A DNA stretch of 27,778 bases from an uncultured Roseburia sp. Its GTDB lineage: Bacteria; Bacillota; Clostridia; Lachnospirales; Lachnospiraceae. The stretch covers positions 1 to 27,778 of the forward strand of contig CAKQXQ010000029.1 in the NCBI GenBank assembly GCA_934292805.1. The letters run 5' to 3'. The position numbers and the translations under genes are program-made. The notes beneath the pieces are model-generated. The model had not been told where the DNA came from. It did no database searches and worked only from the letters and a program-made list of their open reading frames with translations. Shown here piece after piece: positions 1 to 5,885 of the stretch (the stretch's first letter is position 1; each line of letters opens with the position of its first letter).

Positions 1-71
1 CCAGTTAGCTCAGTTGGTAGAGCAAAGGACTGAAAATCCTTGTGTCTCTGGTTCGATTCCGGAACTGGGCA
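1..71 (+). tRNA. tRNA-Phe (GAA), 5' end cut by window edge
   Basis: The cloverleaf is readable except for the first two acceptor bases, which lie outside the window. The D stem is GCTC/GAGC, the anticodon stem is AAGGA/TCCTT with anticodon GAA at 32-34, the T arm is TCTGG-TTCGATT-CCGGA, and the 3' acceptor strand ACTGGGC sits at 64-70 with discriminator A at 71. CCA is not encoded. It is the first of a pair with tRNA-Lys 13 bases downstream. Confidence 0.95.
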
Positions 72-84
72 TTGAAATTAATAT

Positions 85-157
85 GGGATATTAGCTCAGT
101 TGGTAGAGCACTTGACTTTTAATCAAGTTGTCCGGGGTTCGAATCCCCGATGTCTCA
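85..157 (+). tRNA. tRNA-Lys (TTT)
   Basis: This is a full 73-base cloverleaf: acceptor GGGATAT pairs with ATGTCTC (two G-T pairs), D stem GCTC/GAGC, anticodon stem CTTGA/TCAAG with anticodon TTT at 118-120, and T arm CGGGG-TTCGAAT-CCCCG. CCA is not encoded. It is probably co-transcribed with the preceding tRNA-Phe and is followed by a strong terminator. Confidence 0.97.
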
Positions 158-166
158 TTAAAGTAT

Positions 167-192
167 CGTCACTCATCAGAGTGGCGTTTTTT
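167..192 (+). terminator. Rho-independent terminator of the tRNA operon
   Basis: An 8-bp stem CGTCACTC/GAGTGGCG (one T-G pair) with an ATCA loop is followed directly by six T residues. It lies 10 bases after tRNA-Lys. Confidence 0.9.
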
Positions 193-216
193 GTATTCAA
201 AAAAGGAATAAAGTGT

Positions 217-222
217 TATAAT
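217..222 (+). promoter_or_regulatory. Probable -10 element of the flavodoxin gene
   Basis: A perfect TATAAT lies at 217-222, about 78 bases before the start codon. No good -35 is visible at 16-18 bp spacing (the best is TATTCA at 194-199), so this is only a -10 call. Confidence 0.35.
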
Positions 223-299
223 TCTGATAAATTATAAAAAACAGCTGTGTATTTTAATAAGATATATGCAAATAGAACTTTGAAAAGAGGTATGAAACA

Positions 300-920
300 A
301 TGAAAGTATTAATGTTAAACGGCAGTGCAAAGCAGAATGGCAATACTTATCTTGCATTAGAGGAAGTTGGAAAGCAGCTAGAAAAGGAAGGAATTGAATA
401 CGAGATTTTCCAGATCGGTGGAGAGGCTGTAAGGGACTGTATCGGCTGTGGACAGTGTACCGAGGATGGTTGTTATTTTACAGATGATAAAGTGAATGAG
501 TTTGTCGCAAAGGCGAAAGAAGCAGATGGATTTGTATTTGGCACACCGGTATATTATGCACATCCAAGCGGAAGAGTGTTATCATTTCTTGACAGGGCAT
601 TTTATAGCAGTAAAAATGCATTTGTATTTAAACCGGGAGCTTCTGTTGCAGTAGCCAGACGAGGTGGGACAACAGCATCTTTTGATGTAATGAATAAATA
701 TTTTGGAATTTCCCAGATGCCGGTTGTTGGATCTACATATTGGAATGTCGCACATGGACGCGTGCCGGGAGAAGTAGAACAGGACGCAGAAGGATTACAG
801 ACGATGCGAAATCTCGCCAGAAATATGGCATGGATGCTAAAATGCTTTGAAGCAGGCAAGAAGGCAGGTGTTAGCCTTCCAGTAGCAGAAACAGAGAATA
901 AGACACACTTTATCCGATAG
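300..920 (+). CDS. Flavodoxin-family / iron-sulfur flavoprotein-like NAD(P)H oxidoreductase
   Basis: The product is a 206-residue cytoplasmic FMN-binding protein of the NADPH-dependent FMN reductase fold. The phosphate-binding loop for FMN is at residues 7-16 (NGSAKQNGNT). Four cysteines at C47, C50, C53 and C58 form CX2CX2CX4C, which fits the compact CX2CX2CX4-7C cluster motif known from iron-sulfur flavoproteins (Isf), so the protein may carry a [4Fe-4S] cluster beside FMN. A second flavin-contact loop GTPVYYAHPSG is near residue 82. An AAGAGG ribosome site precedes the ATG. It stands alone between the tRNA terminator and its own terminator. The electron donor, the acceptor and the physiological substrate cannot be told from sequence; generic quinone, azo or nitro reductase names would be guesses. 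Confidence 0.88.
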   Translation: MKVLMLNGSAKQNGNTYLALEEVGKQLEKEGIEYEIFQIGGEAVRDCIGCGQCTEDGCYFTDDKVNEFVAKAKEADGFVFGTPVYYAHPSGRVLSFLDRAFYSSKNAFVFKPGASVAVARRGGTTASFDVMNKYFGISQMPVVGSTYWNVAHGRVPGEVEQDAEGLQTMRNLARNMAWMLKCFEAGKKAGVSLPVAETENKTHFIR

Positions 921-948
921 AGAGTAAAAAATAAAATGAAAGAATAGA

Positions 949-1006
949 ACCGCAGGAATGTTTTTGAGGGACTAAGATGCCTTCCAAAATCTTTCCCGCG
1001 GTTTTT
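949..1006 (+). terminator. Terminator after the flavodoxin gene
   Basis: ACCGCAGGAA (949-958) pairs with TTCCCGCGGT (993-1002) with one internal A/C mismatch, and a T tract follows. The 34-base loop is long for an intrinsic terminator, so the call is good but not certain. Confidence 0.65.
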
Positions 1007-1031
1007 ATATTAAAAATAAGTTTTTTCATGT

Positions 1032-1304
1032 GCCCTTTCGAGCAGAAAATGGAAGAAAAGGCAGACAAATCGAGCACCGGAGCAAGAAAAAGTCAGCCCT
1101 TTCGAGCAGAAAGTGGAAGAAAAGGCAGACAAAACCAGCACCGAAGGGAGAAAAAGTCAGCCCTTTCGAACAGAAAAAGGCAGAAAAGGCAGACAAAACT
1201 AGTGCCGGAGCAAGAAAGAGTCAGCCCTTTCGAGCAGAAAGTGGCAGAAAAGGCAGACAAACCTGGCACCCGGAAGTAGGAAAGTAAGCCTAAACAGAAA
1301 CAGG
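1032..1304. repeat. 64-bp purine-rich tandem repeat, four copies plus a degenerate fifth
   Basis: Copies begin with GCCCTTTCGA at 1032, 1096, 1160 and 1224, an exact period of 64 bp. A decayed fifth copy begins in register at 1288 (GCC then AACAGAAACAGG). Shared parts are GCCCTTTCGAGCAGAAA, a GAAAAGGCAGACAAA block, a variable GCACCGGAGCAAG-like block and a closing GTCA. Copies 2 and 4 hold a small inverted repeat, CTTTC-gagca-GAAAG, which is partly lost in copies 1 and 3. Because 64 is not divisible by three, each copy shifts frame, so no single repeat peptide is encoded; the overlapping open frames here come from the low stop content of the repeat. With the terminator before it and the insertion sequence after it, this fills the 440-bp gene-free gap. 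Function is unknown. Confidence 0.85.
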
Positions 1305-1349
1305 TCAATCTAATATAGCGGATGTAGAAACATAATGCAGAAGTAAAAC

Positions 1350-1362
1350 ATAATAGTTAAAT
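1350..1362 (+). repeat. Left copy of a 13-bp direct repeat flanking the IS30 element
   Basis: ATAATAGTTAAAT lies one base outside the left inverted repeat and recurs at 3047-3059, one base outside the right inverted repeat. It may be a target-site duplication, although 13 bp is longer than the 2-3 bp typical of IS30. The local sequence also has natural AGTTAAAT tandem copies, so chance repeats are possible. Confidence 0.45.
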
Positions 1363-1363
1363 G

Positions 1364-1393
1364 CTGAAGTGAAAAGTTTATTTCCACTTTGAA
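1364..1393 (+). repeat. Left terminal inverted repeat of the IS30 element
   Basis: All 30 bases are the exact reverse complement of 3016-3045. Pairing stops at 1394 on the inside and at 1363 on the outside. Confidence 0.95.
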
Positions 1394-1630
1394 AAAGGTA
1401 ATTTATGAAGTGGCATTTACTCTTACAAAAAGGGTAAATGTTGCTTTTTTGTTATCCAAAAGTTGCATTAAGTGTTACACTAAAGATGGCAGATGCCTGA
1501 TGGGAATAATAAACAGTTATTTTATTCCATGGCAAACAAGCGGACTTTAGGCGAACATTTTGGATGGTGTAGGACTAAATTCCACTTTTTTGCTGGATAT
1601 AATATCGGTCCTGACAGCCATCTGTGAAGA
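1394..1630. other. Noncoding left arm of the IS30 element
   Basis: This 237-bp stretch lies between the left inverted repeat and the transposase stop codon. It holds the terminator-like hairpin at 1414-1450, one copy of GTGTAGGACTAAAT at 1568-1581, and the CCTGACAGCCAT half of the internal inverted repeat at 1610-1621. No supportable gene is seen. Confidence 0.7.
1414..1450 (+). terminator. Terminator-like hairpin facing inward at the left end of the IS
   Basis: CATTTAC (1414-1420) pairs with GTAAATG (1434-1440), and six T residues follow at 1445-1450. On the plus strand it would stop transcripts entering the element from the left. The transposase runs on the other strand, so this is not its own terminator. 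Confidence 0.5.
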
Positions 1631-2911
1631 TTATTTTTTGAGAAGGTAAGGTTTTAACACAACCTTATCTTTCTCTATTTTATGAAGCCCAAAAGTTTTA
1701 AGTTTCTCAAATAAATCGTGATACATAAAGTCAGCAACATCAAGGGGGCTCTTACCGCCCAGCTTTTCCACAGGAACTGAATTAACATGGCTGAGAACGA
1801 TGTTTAATGCATCCTGATCCACAAGCCCTAAAGCACATAAGTCAGCACCTTTTGGAAGGATATATCTTAATTCGATGTGTTTGTTTTCCAGAGAGCCTTT
1901 CTGTCCGGATTGCATAGGGTCACAATAAAATACTCTCGTACGTCTTGTGTTATCAGTACCGGTTTCCATAGCATCAGCTGCAGAGAACTCGGTGCCTCTG
2001 TCCGTTAAGAGGATGTGCACATATTTCCGGAATACTTGTGTACCTAAAATTGATTCTAGAAGGTCAACGCCCTGTTTCATGGATTCTGATGTTTTAGAAT
2101 TATGAAGTATGGCAAAAACAATTCCGGAGTTAATGAACTTAAATGTCTGAATGAAAGGTCCGGTGGTTTCGTTGTTATATACCGTATCCATTTGTGTAAC
2201 GAACACATCTGGGTTTTCATCGATATAGATCTTGTAGTCCTTATAAGTACGTCCCAGCAGATACTTTCTGTCTGCACGCTTTTTGTACCCCTTCGCTTTC
2301 TTTTTGGACATCTTGCGGGAAACCTGCCTGCGCAGATCCATTGCAGTAATGCCGGCAATTTCATGGAACACACCGCCTTCGATGTAGTTATAGAGTGTCT
2401 TTTCAGAGATGCCAATCTCAGGATGCCCGGTAATGATCTGATAAGGAGACTGTCCTTTTTTAAGAAGAGGAGCAACGATATCAGCAATCGCTTTAGCCTC
2501 TGAAGTAGTAAGATTAACCCCTTGTCTGGAATCGATTAAAACAGACCGATAATCAGAATGAGCATCCTCTGGAGAATAGGTATATTTATCAAAACGGCAC
2601 TTCGACCAGTTGGAACATTCGTTGCAGGCACCAGGAGATCTGTCTCTGCGAGAACACTTAAAAGGGAAGTATTCAGGGCAATCAGGGGTGCATTGTCTTC
2701 CAAATGGACATTTACGGTAATTATTACACTCAAGAGGCATCTTGCATTTGTGCGTAAGAGAACGGTGAAGTTTTATTTCTTTGCCTACCGTAGACTTATC
2801 TTTGCCGATAGTCTGAGCTATGGCTGTTTTGGAAGAACCATTGGTAATGCCGGTAAGGATAATACGTCTTTCGTTTAAAGTTAAATGTGAAAAAGAATTA
2901 TTAACACTCAT
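1631..2911 (-). CDS. IS30-family transposase
   Basis: A DDE transposase that catalyses cut-and-paste or circle-type movement of its element. The N-terminal helix-turn-helix reads LTLNERRIILTGI through the KTAIAQTIGKDKSTVGKEI segment, followed by a cysteine-rich stretch of about 50 residues (several CxxC-like pairs) that may bind zinc. The catalytic triad is visible as D in VTQMDTV, D in LLTDRGTEF and E in GSLENKHIELR. I chose the ATG at 2911 (426 residues, MSVNNSF start) because AAAGGCAGG lies at proper spacing before it; an in-frame ATG at 2929 would place the ribosome site inside the gene. The reading frame is intact and of usual length for the family. The start codon and ribosome site lie in a 10-bp inverted repeat (2911-2946) that may control translation. 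Confidence 0.95.
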   Translation of the reverse strand: MSVNNSFSHLTLNERRIILTGITNGSSKTAIAQTIGKDKSTVGKEIKLHRSLTHKCKMPLECNNYRKCPFGRQCTPDCPEYFPFKCSRRDRSPGACNECSNWSKCRFDKYTYSPEDAHSDYRSVLIDSRQGVNLTTSEAKAIADIVAPLLKKGQSPYQIITGHPEIGISEKTLYNYIEGGVFHEIAGITAMDLRRQVSRKMSKKKAKGYKKRADRKYLLGRTYKDYKIYIDENPDVFVTQMDTVYNNETTGPFIQTFKFINSGIVFAILHNSKTSESMKQGVDLLESILGTQVFRKYVHILLTDRGTEFSAADAMETGTDNTRRTRVFYCDPMQSGQKGSLENKHIELRYILPKGADLCALGLVDQDALNIVLSHVNSVPVEKLGGKSPLDVADFMYHDLFEKLKTFGLHKIEKDKVVLKPYLLKK

Positions 2912-2946
2912 ATATACCTGCCTTTCCAATGGCTGTCAGGTATATA
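2911..2946 (-). promoter_or_regulatory. Inverted repeat covering the transposase ribosome site and start
   Basis: On the plus strand TATATACCTG (2911-2920) and CAGGTATATA (2937-2946) are perfect reverse complements separated by 16 bases. In minus-strand RNA the downstream arm contains the end of the ribosome site (CAGG) and the A of the AUG. The upstream arm coincides with a TATATA -10-like sequence, so a transcript started there would lack that arm, while read-through transcripts would fold and hide the start. Confidence 0.55.
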
Positions 2947-3015
2947 AAGTGTAAGACTAAATACAACAGTGGTGGAAGTAGAAATAAATGAAAGACTAAA
3001 ATCTACTTTGCCCCA

Positions 3016-3045
3016 TTCAAAGTGGAAATAAACTTTTCACTTCAG
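3016..3045 (-). repeat. Right terminal inverted repeat of the IS30 element
   Basis: Perfect 30-base reverse complement of 1364-1393. Confidence 0.95.
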
Positions 3046-3046
3046 T

Positions 3047-3059
3047 ATAATAGTTAAAT
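3047..3059 (+). repeat. Right copy of the 13-bp direct repeat flanking the IS
   Basis: ATAATAGTTAAAT matches 1350-1362 exactly. A further AGTTAAAT follows in tandem at 3060-3067, which makes the duplication boundary ambiguous. Confidence 0.45.
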
Positions 3060-3081
3060 AGTTAAATGTTAAGGAAAGTAC

Positions 3082-3110
3082 TTGACGTATCTGCTTTAAA
3101 ACAGTATGAT
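3082..3110 (+). promoter_or_regulatory. Sigma-A promoter of the DAHP synthase gene
   Basis: TTGACG (3082-3087) and TATGAT (3105-3110) are separated by exactly 17 bp. Transcription would start near 3117 and give a leader of about 140 bases. I see no T-box, leader peptide or attenuator in that leader, only a weak hairpin at 3123-3145. Confidence 0.8.
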
Positions 3111-3258
3111 ATTAAAAGACACGCTTCACTGCGTTGAAGTGCGAAAAATAATAGAAAAATGTAACAAGAAAGTATTCATTTTAGAAAATATGAAGAATTC
3201 AGATGCAGGGAAATTGAAATGATGCCTGATTTTAATGTTACAAACGGAGGATAGATTC

Positions 3259-4311
3259 ATGGAAATGGAGATGGAATTTCTGCGTAAGCTGCCAACACCA
3301 CAGGAACTTAAGGAGCAGTTCCCGGTAAGTGAAAAGATCGCAGCTGTAAAGATGGAAAGAGATGAGCAGATCCGCAATATTTTTGAAGGAAAAGATGACA
3401 GACTGATCCTTGTAATCGGACCATGCTCTGCGGACAATGAAGATGCAGTGATTGATTATATTTCCAGATTGCGTAAGGTGCAGGATAAAGTACAGGATAA
3501 GATTTTTATGATCCCACGTATTTATACGAATAAGCCAAGAACAATCGGTGTGGGATATAAGGGAATGCTGCATCAGCCGGATCCGGAGAAGAAAGAGGAC
3601 ATGCTGAAGGGAATTATTGCAATCCGTGATCTGCATACAAGAGCAGTACAGGAAACCGGATTTACCTGTGCAGATGAGATGCTTTATCCGGAGAATCACA
3701 GATATTTATCAGATTTATTGTCATATGTTGCAGTAGGAGCACGTTCAGTAGAAGACCAACAGCACAGACTGACAGCGAGTGGTGTTGGAATCCCGGTAGG
3801 AATGAAGAATCCGACAGGCGGAGATATTTCAGTCATGATGAATTCTATGATCGCAGCACAGCACGGACATACATTTTTATATCGTGGATGGGAAGTAAAG
3901 ACCAAGGGCAATCCGTATGCACATGCAATTTTAAGAGGATATGTAGATAAGTTCGGACGTAATATTCCGAATTATCATTATGAAGATCTTCAGAATTTGC
4001 TGGAACACTATGAGGATGTGAATGCTTCACAGCAGACCACACTTGCAAATCCGGCAGTGATCGTTGACACCAATCATTCAAATTCAGGCAAGAAATATTT
4101 AGAGCAGATCCGTATCAGCAAAGATGTTTTACATAGCTGTAAAGTATCAAAAGATATTCATAAGCTGGTCAAGGGACTGATGATCGAAAGCTATATTGAA
4201 GATGGTGCCCAGAAGGTCAGTGAACATTGCTACGGAAAATCAATCACAGATCCATGCCTCGGATGGGAAAAAACAGAAAATTTAATTTATGAGCTGGCAG
4301 AGCTGTGGTAA
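3259..4311 (+). CDS. aroF: 3-deoxy-7-phosphoheptulonate (DAHP) synthase, class I AroFGH type
   Basis: This enzyme condenses phosphoenolpyruvate and erythrose 4-phosphate to DAHP, the first step of the shikimate pathway to aromatic amino acids. Recognisable blocks in order are the N-terminal LPTPQELKEQFPVS region, VIGPCSADNEDAV, the GYKGMLHQPDP loop, VGARSVEDQQHR, GMKNPTGGDISVM, AHAILRGY, VDTNHSNSGKKYLEQ and VKGLMIESYIEDG. At 350 residues it has the usual length of the AroF/G/H group. The ATG at 3259 is chosen because CGGAGG ends eight bases before it; the ATG at 3235 has no ribosome site. It is monocistronic, with its own promoter and terminator. Which aromatic amino acid feeds back on it cannot be read with confidence, so the symbol is the family name rather than a paralogue assignment. 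Confidence 0.93.
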   Translation: MEMEMEFLRKLPTPQELKEQFPVSEKIAAVKMERDEQIRNIFEGKDDRLILVIGPCSADNEDAVIDYISRLRKVQDKVQDKIFMIPRIYTNKPRTIGVGYKGMLHQPDPEKKEDMLKGIIAIRDLHTRAVQETGFTCADEMLYPENHRYLSDLLSYVAVGARSVEDQQHRLTASGVGIPVGMKNPTGGDISVMMNSMIAAQHGHTFLYRGWEVKTKGNPYAHAILRGYVDKFGRNIPNYHYEDLQNLLEHYEDVNASQQTTLANPAVIVDTNHSNSGKKYLEQIRISKDVLHSCKVSKDIHKLVKGLMIESYIEDGAQKVSEHCYGKSITDPCLGWEKTENLIYELAELW

Positions 4312-4323
4312 TTATTTGAAAAA

Positions 4324-4386
4324 GAGTCTCTTATTCTGTATCGGAAATAATAAGCTGATACAGAGTAAGCGAGATTCTTTTTTTTT
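4324..4386 (+). terminator. Terminator after the DAHP synthase gene
   Basis: A long imperfect stem runs from GAGTCTCTTATTCTGTATC to GATACAGAGTAAGCGAGATTC around a short AT-rich loop, and nine T residues follow. It starts 12 bases after the stop codon. Confidence 0.9.
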
Positions 4387-4415
4387 AGTTGTTGCATTTA
4401 ATAAGAAGAAACTAG

Positions 4416-4443
4416 TTGAAAAATTTGAAAAATCTGTTAATAT
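4416..4443 (+). promoter_or_regulatory. Probable promoter of the antiporter gene
   Basis: TTGAAA (4416-4421) and TAATAT (4438-4443) are spaced 16 bp apart, downstream of the aroF terminator and 65 bases before the start codon. Confidence 0.5.
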
Positions 4444-4507
4444 GTACAGTGGTTTTCAAATTATAAAAAAAGTATAAAGAAAGAATGAAAAGGAAGAGGT
4501 GCATGAC

Positions 4508-5851
4508 ATGAACAGTTTTTTACTTTGTATCCCTTTTGCAGGCTTATTACTTTGCATCGCTGTGATGCCATTAATTAAACCTGAGTGGTGGGAAAAGAAC
4601 CAGGCACTTGCAGTAATTTTATGGTCGCTGCTATTCATCATCCCATCAGTAGTATTGAATGGTGCAGGAGAGACGACAGAAACAGTTCTCGACTGTATTG
4701 TGAATGATTATCTTACATTTATTGTATTATTATTCGGATTATTTTGTGTATCCGGTAACATTACACTGGAAGGAAATCTGGCGGGTTCACCTGGCGTGAA
4801 CGCTGTATTCCTGGCATTTGGAACATTGCTGTCAAGCTGTATCGGTACAACCGGTGCGAGTATGCTGTTAGTACGTCCGTTGATCAAGATGAATTCATGG
4901 AGAAAGAATAAAGCACAGATTATGATCTTCTTTATTTTTATGATCTCTAACATGGGTGGATGCCTTACTCCGATCGGAGATCCGCCACTTCTGATGGGAT
5001 TCATGCGTGGTGTGCCATTTTTCTGGAGTACGCATTTATTCTCGGTGTTGCTCTTTAATATGGTATTATTGCTGATCATCTTTTACTTCATTGACAAACG
5101 CAGTTACAGGAAAGATATCGCGGCAGGACTTCATCCGGATATCAGTAAACCGGGTGTTGAATTAAAAATAGAAGGTTTACATAATGTAATTTTCCTTGTA
5201 GCGATCGTAGTTGCAGTTATTTTAAGCGGAACATTACCGGGACTTCCAATGTTCCAGAATGCAGCCGGAAAAGTGATCGGAATTAAGATTTTCAAAGAAG
5301 TAGAACTTACCGTTCCGGCGATGATCGAGATCGCAATTATTTTGCTGGCAGCGTTACTTTCCTTTAAAACAACGGAAGAGAAGATCCGTACACAGAACCA
5401 CTTTACCTGGGGTGCGATCAAAGAAGTTGCAGTTTTATTTATCGGAATTTTTATCACCATGCAGCCGGCACTTGCGTTGTTAAAGACAATGGGACCGGAA
5501 CTTGGTGTTTCAGAACCATATCAGATGTTCTGGGCAACCGGTATGCTGTCAAGCTTCCTGGATAATACACCAACCTATCTTGTATTCCTGACAACAGCAG
5601 GAACACTTGGCTTTACTTCAGGTATTGCAACAACTGTTGGTACGATTTCTGTAAAAGTGCTGACAGCGATCTCCTGTGGTGCGGTATTTATGGGAGCCAA
5701 CACATATATTGGAAATGCACCAAACTTCATGGTAAAATCCATTTCTGACGAAAACGGTGTGCGTATGCCATCTTTCTTCGGATATATGGTATGGTCGTTG
5801 GGTATTCTGGTACCGGTATTTATTATAGATACCCTTGTGTTCTTTTTATAG
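4508..5851 (+). CDS. Putative Na+/H+ antiporter of the ion transporter (CitMHS/NhaD-like) superfamily
   Basis: A polytopic membrane protein of about 447 residues with roughly 11-12 hydrophobic segments. Two inverted half-repeats are typical of the superfamily, each with a conserved re-entrant loop: GTTGASMLLVRPLI with NMGGCLTPIGDPPLLM in the first half, and SSFLDNTPTYLVF with GANTYIGNAPNFMVK in the second. These loops form the ion and substrate site in this fold. Proteins of this type in Clostridia are usually called sodium:proton antiporters; a dicarboxylate or citrate substrate is not excluded. I chose the ATG at 4508 because GGAAGAGG precedes it at 8 bases; a GTG at 4499 overlaps that ribosome site. 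The next gene follows after 34 bases and may be co-transcribed. Confidence 0.82.
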   Translation: MNSFLLCIPFAGLLLCIAVMPLIKPEWWEKNQALAVILWSLLFIIPSVVLNGAGETTETVLDCIVNDYLTFIVLLFGLFCVSGNITLEGNLAGSPGVNAVFLAFGTLLSSCIGTTGASMLLVRPLIKMNSWRKNKAQIMIFFIFMISNMGGCLTPIGDPPLLMGFMRGVPFFWSTHLFSVLLFNMVLLLIIFYFIDKRSYRKDIAAGLHPDISKPGVELKIEGLHNVIFLVAIVVAVILSGTLPGLPMFQNAAGKVIGIKIFKEVELTVPAMIEIAIILLAALLSFKTTEEKIRTQNHFTWGAIKEVAVLFIGIFITMQPALALLKTMGPELGVSEPYQMFWATGMLSSFLDNTPTYLVFLTTAGTLGFTSGIATTVGTISVKVLTAISCGAVFMGANTYIGNAPNFMVKSISDENGVRMPSFFGYMVWSLGILVPVFIIDTLVFFL

Positions 5852-5885
5852 GTAGATACTAAGAGACAGAAAGGTATGGTTGATT

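Larger units (their letters stand above)
1364..3045 (-). mobile_element. Complete IS30-family insertion sequence
   Basis: The element is 1682 bp and bounded by perfect 30-bp inverted repeats at 1364-1393 and 3016-3045, whose outer ends read CTGAAGTGAAAAG. It holds one intact transposase gene on the minus strand. A second, internal inverted repeat brackets the gene: CCTGACAGCCAT at 1610-1621 and ATGGCTGTCAGG at 2929-2940. A direct repeat GTGTARGACTAAAT occurs at 1568-1581 and 2949-2962. Intact ends and an intact transposase suggest recent insertion and possible activity. It sits 36 bp upstream of the -35 box of the DAHP synthase promoter without disrupting it. Confidence 0.93.

Noticed and set aside
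1032..1304. Possible CRISPR array
   Set aside because: The whole 64-bp unit is conserved rather than only a short repeat, there are no unique spacers and no cas genes.
977..1308. Overlapping open frames of 71-100 residues on both strands in the repeat region
   Set aside because: The 64-bp period shifts frame at each copy and all frames are open at once. The ATG at 977 lies in the loop of a terminator. No credible protein is encoded.
3117..3258. T-box or leader-peptide attenuator before the DAHP synthase gene
   Set aside because: No T-box sequence, no aromatic-rich leader frame and no terminator/antiterminator pair could be found; only a weak hairpin is seen.
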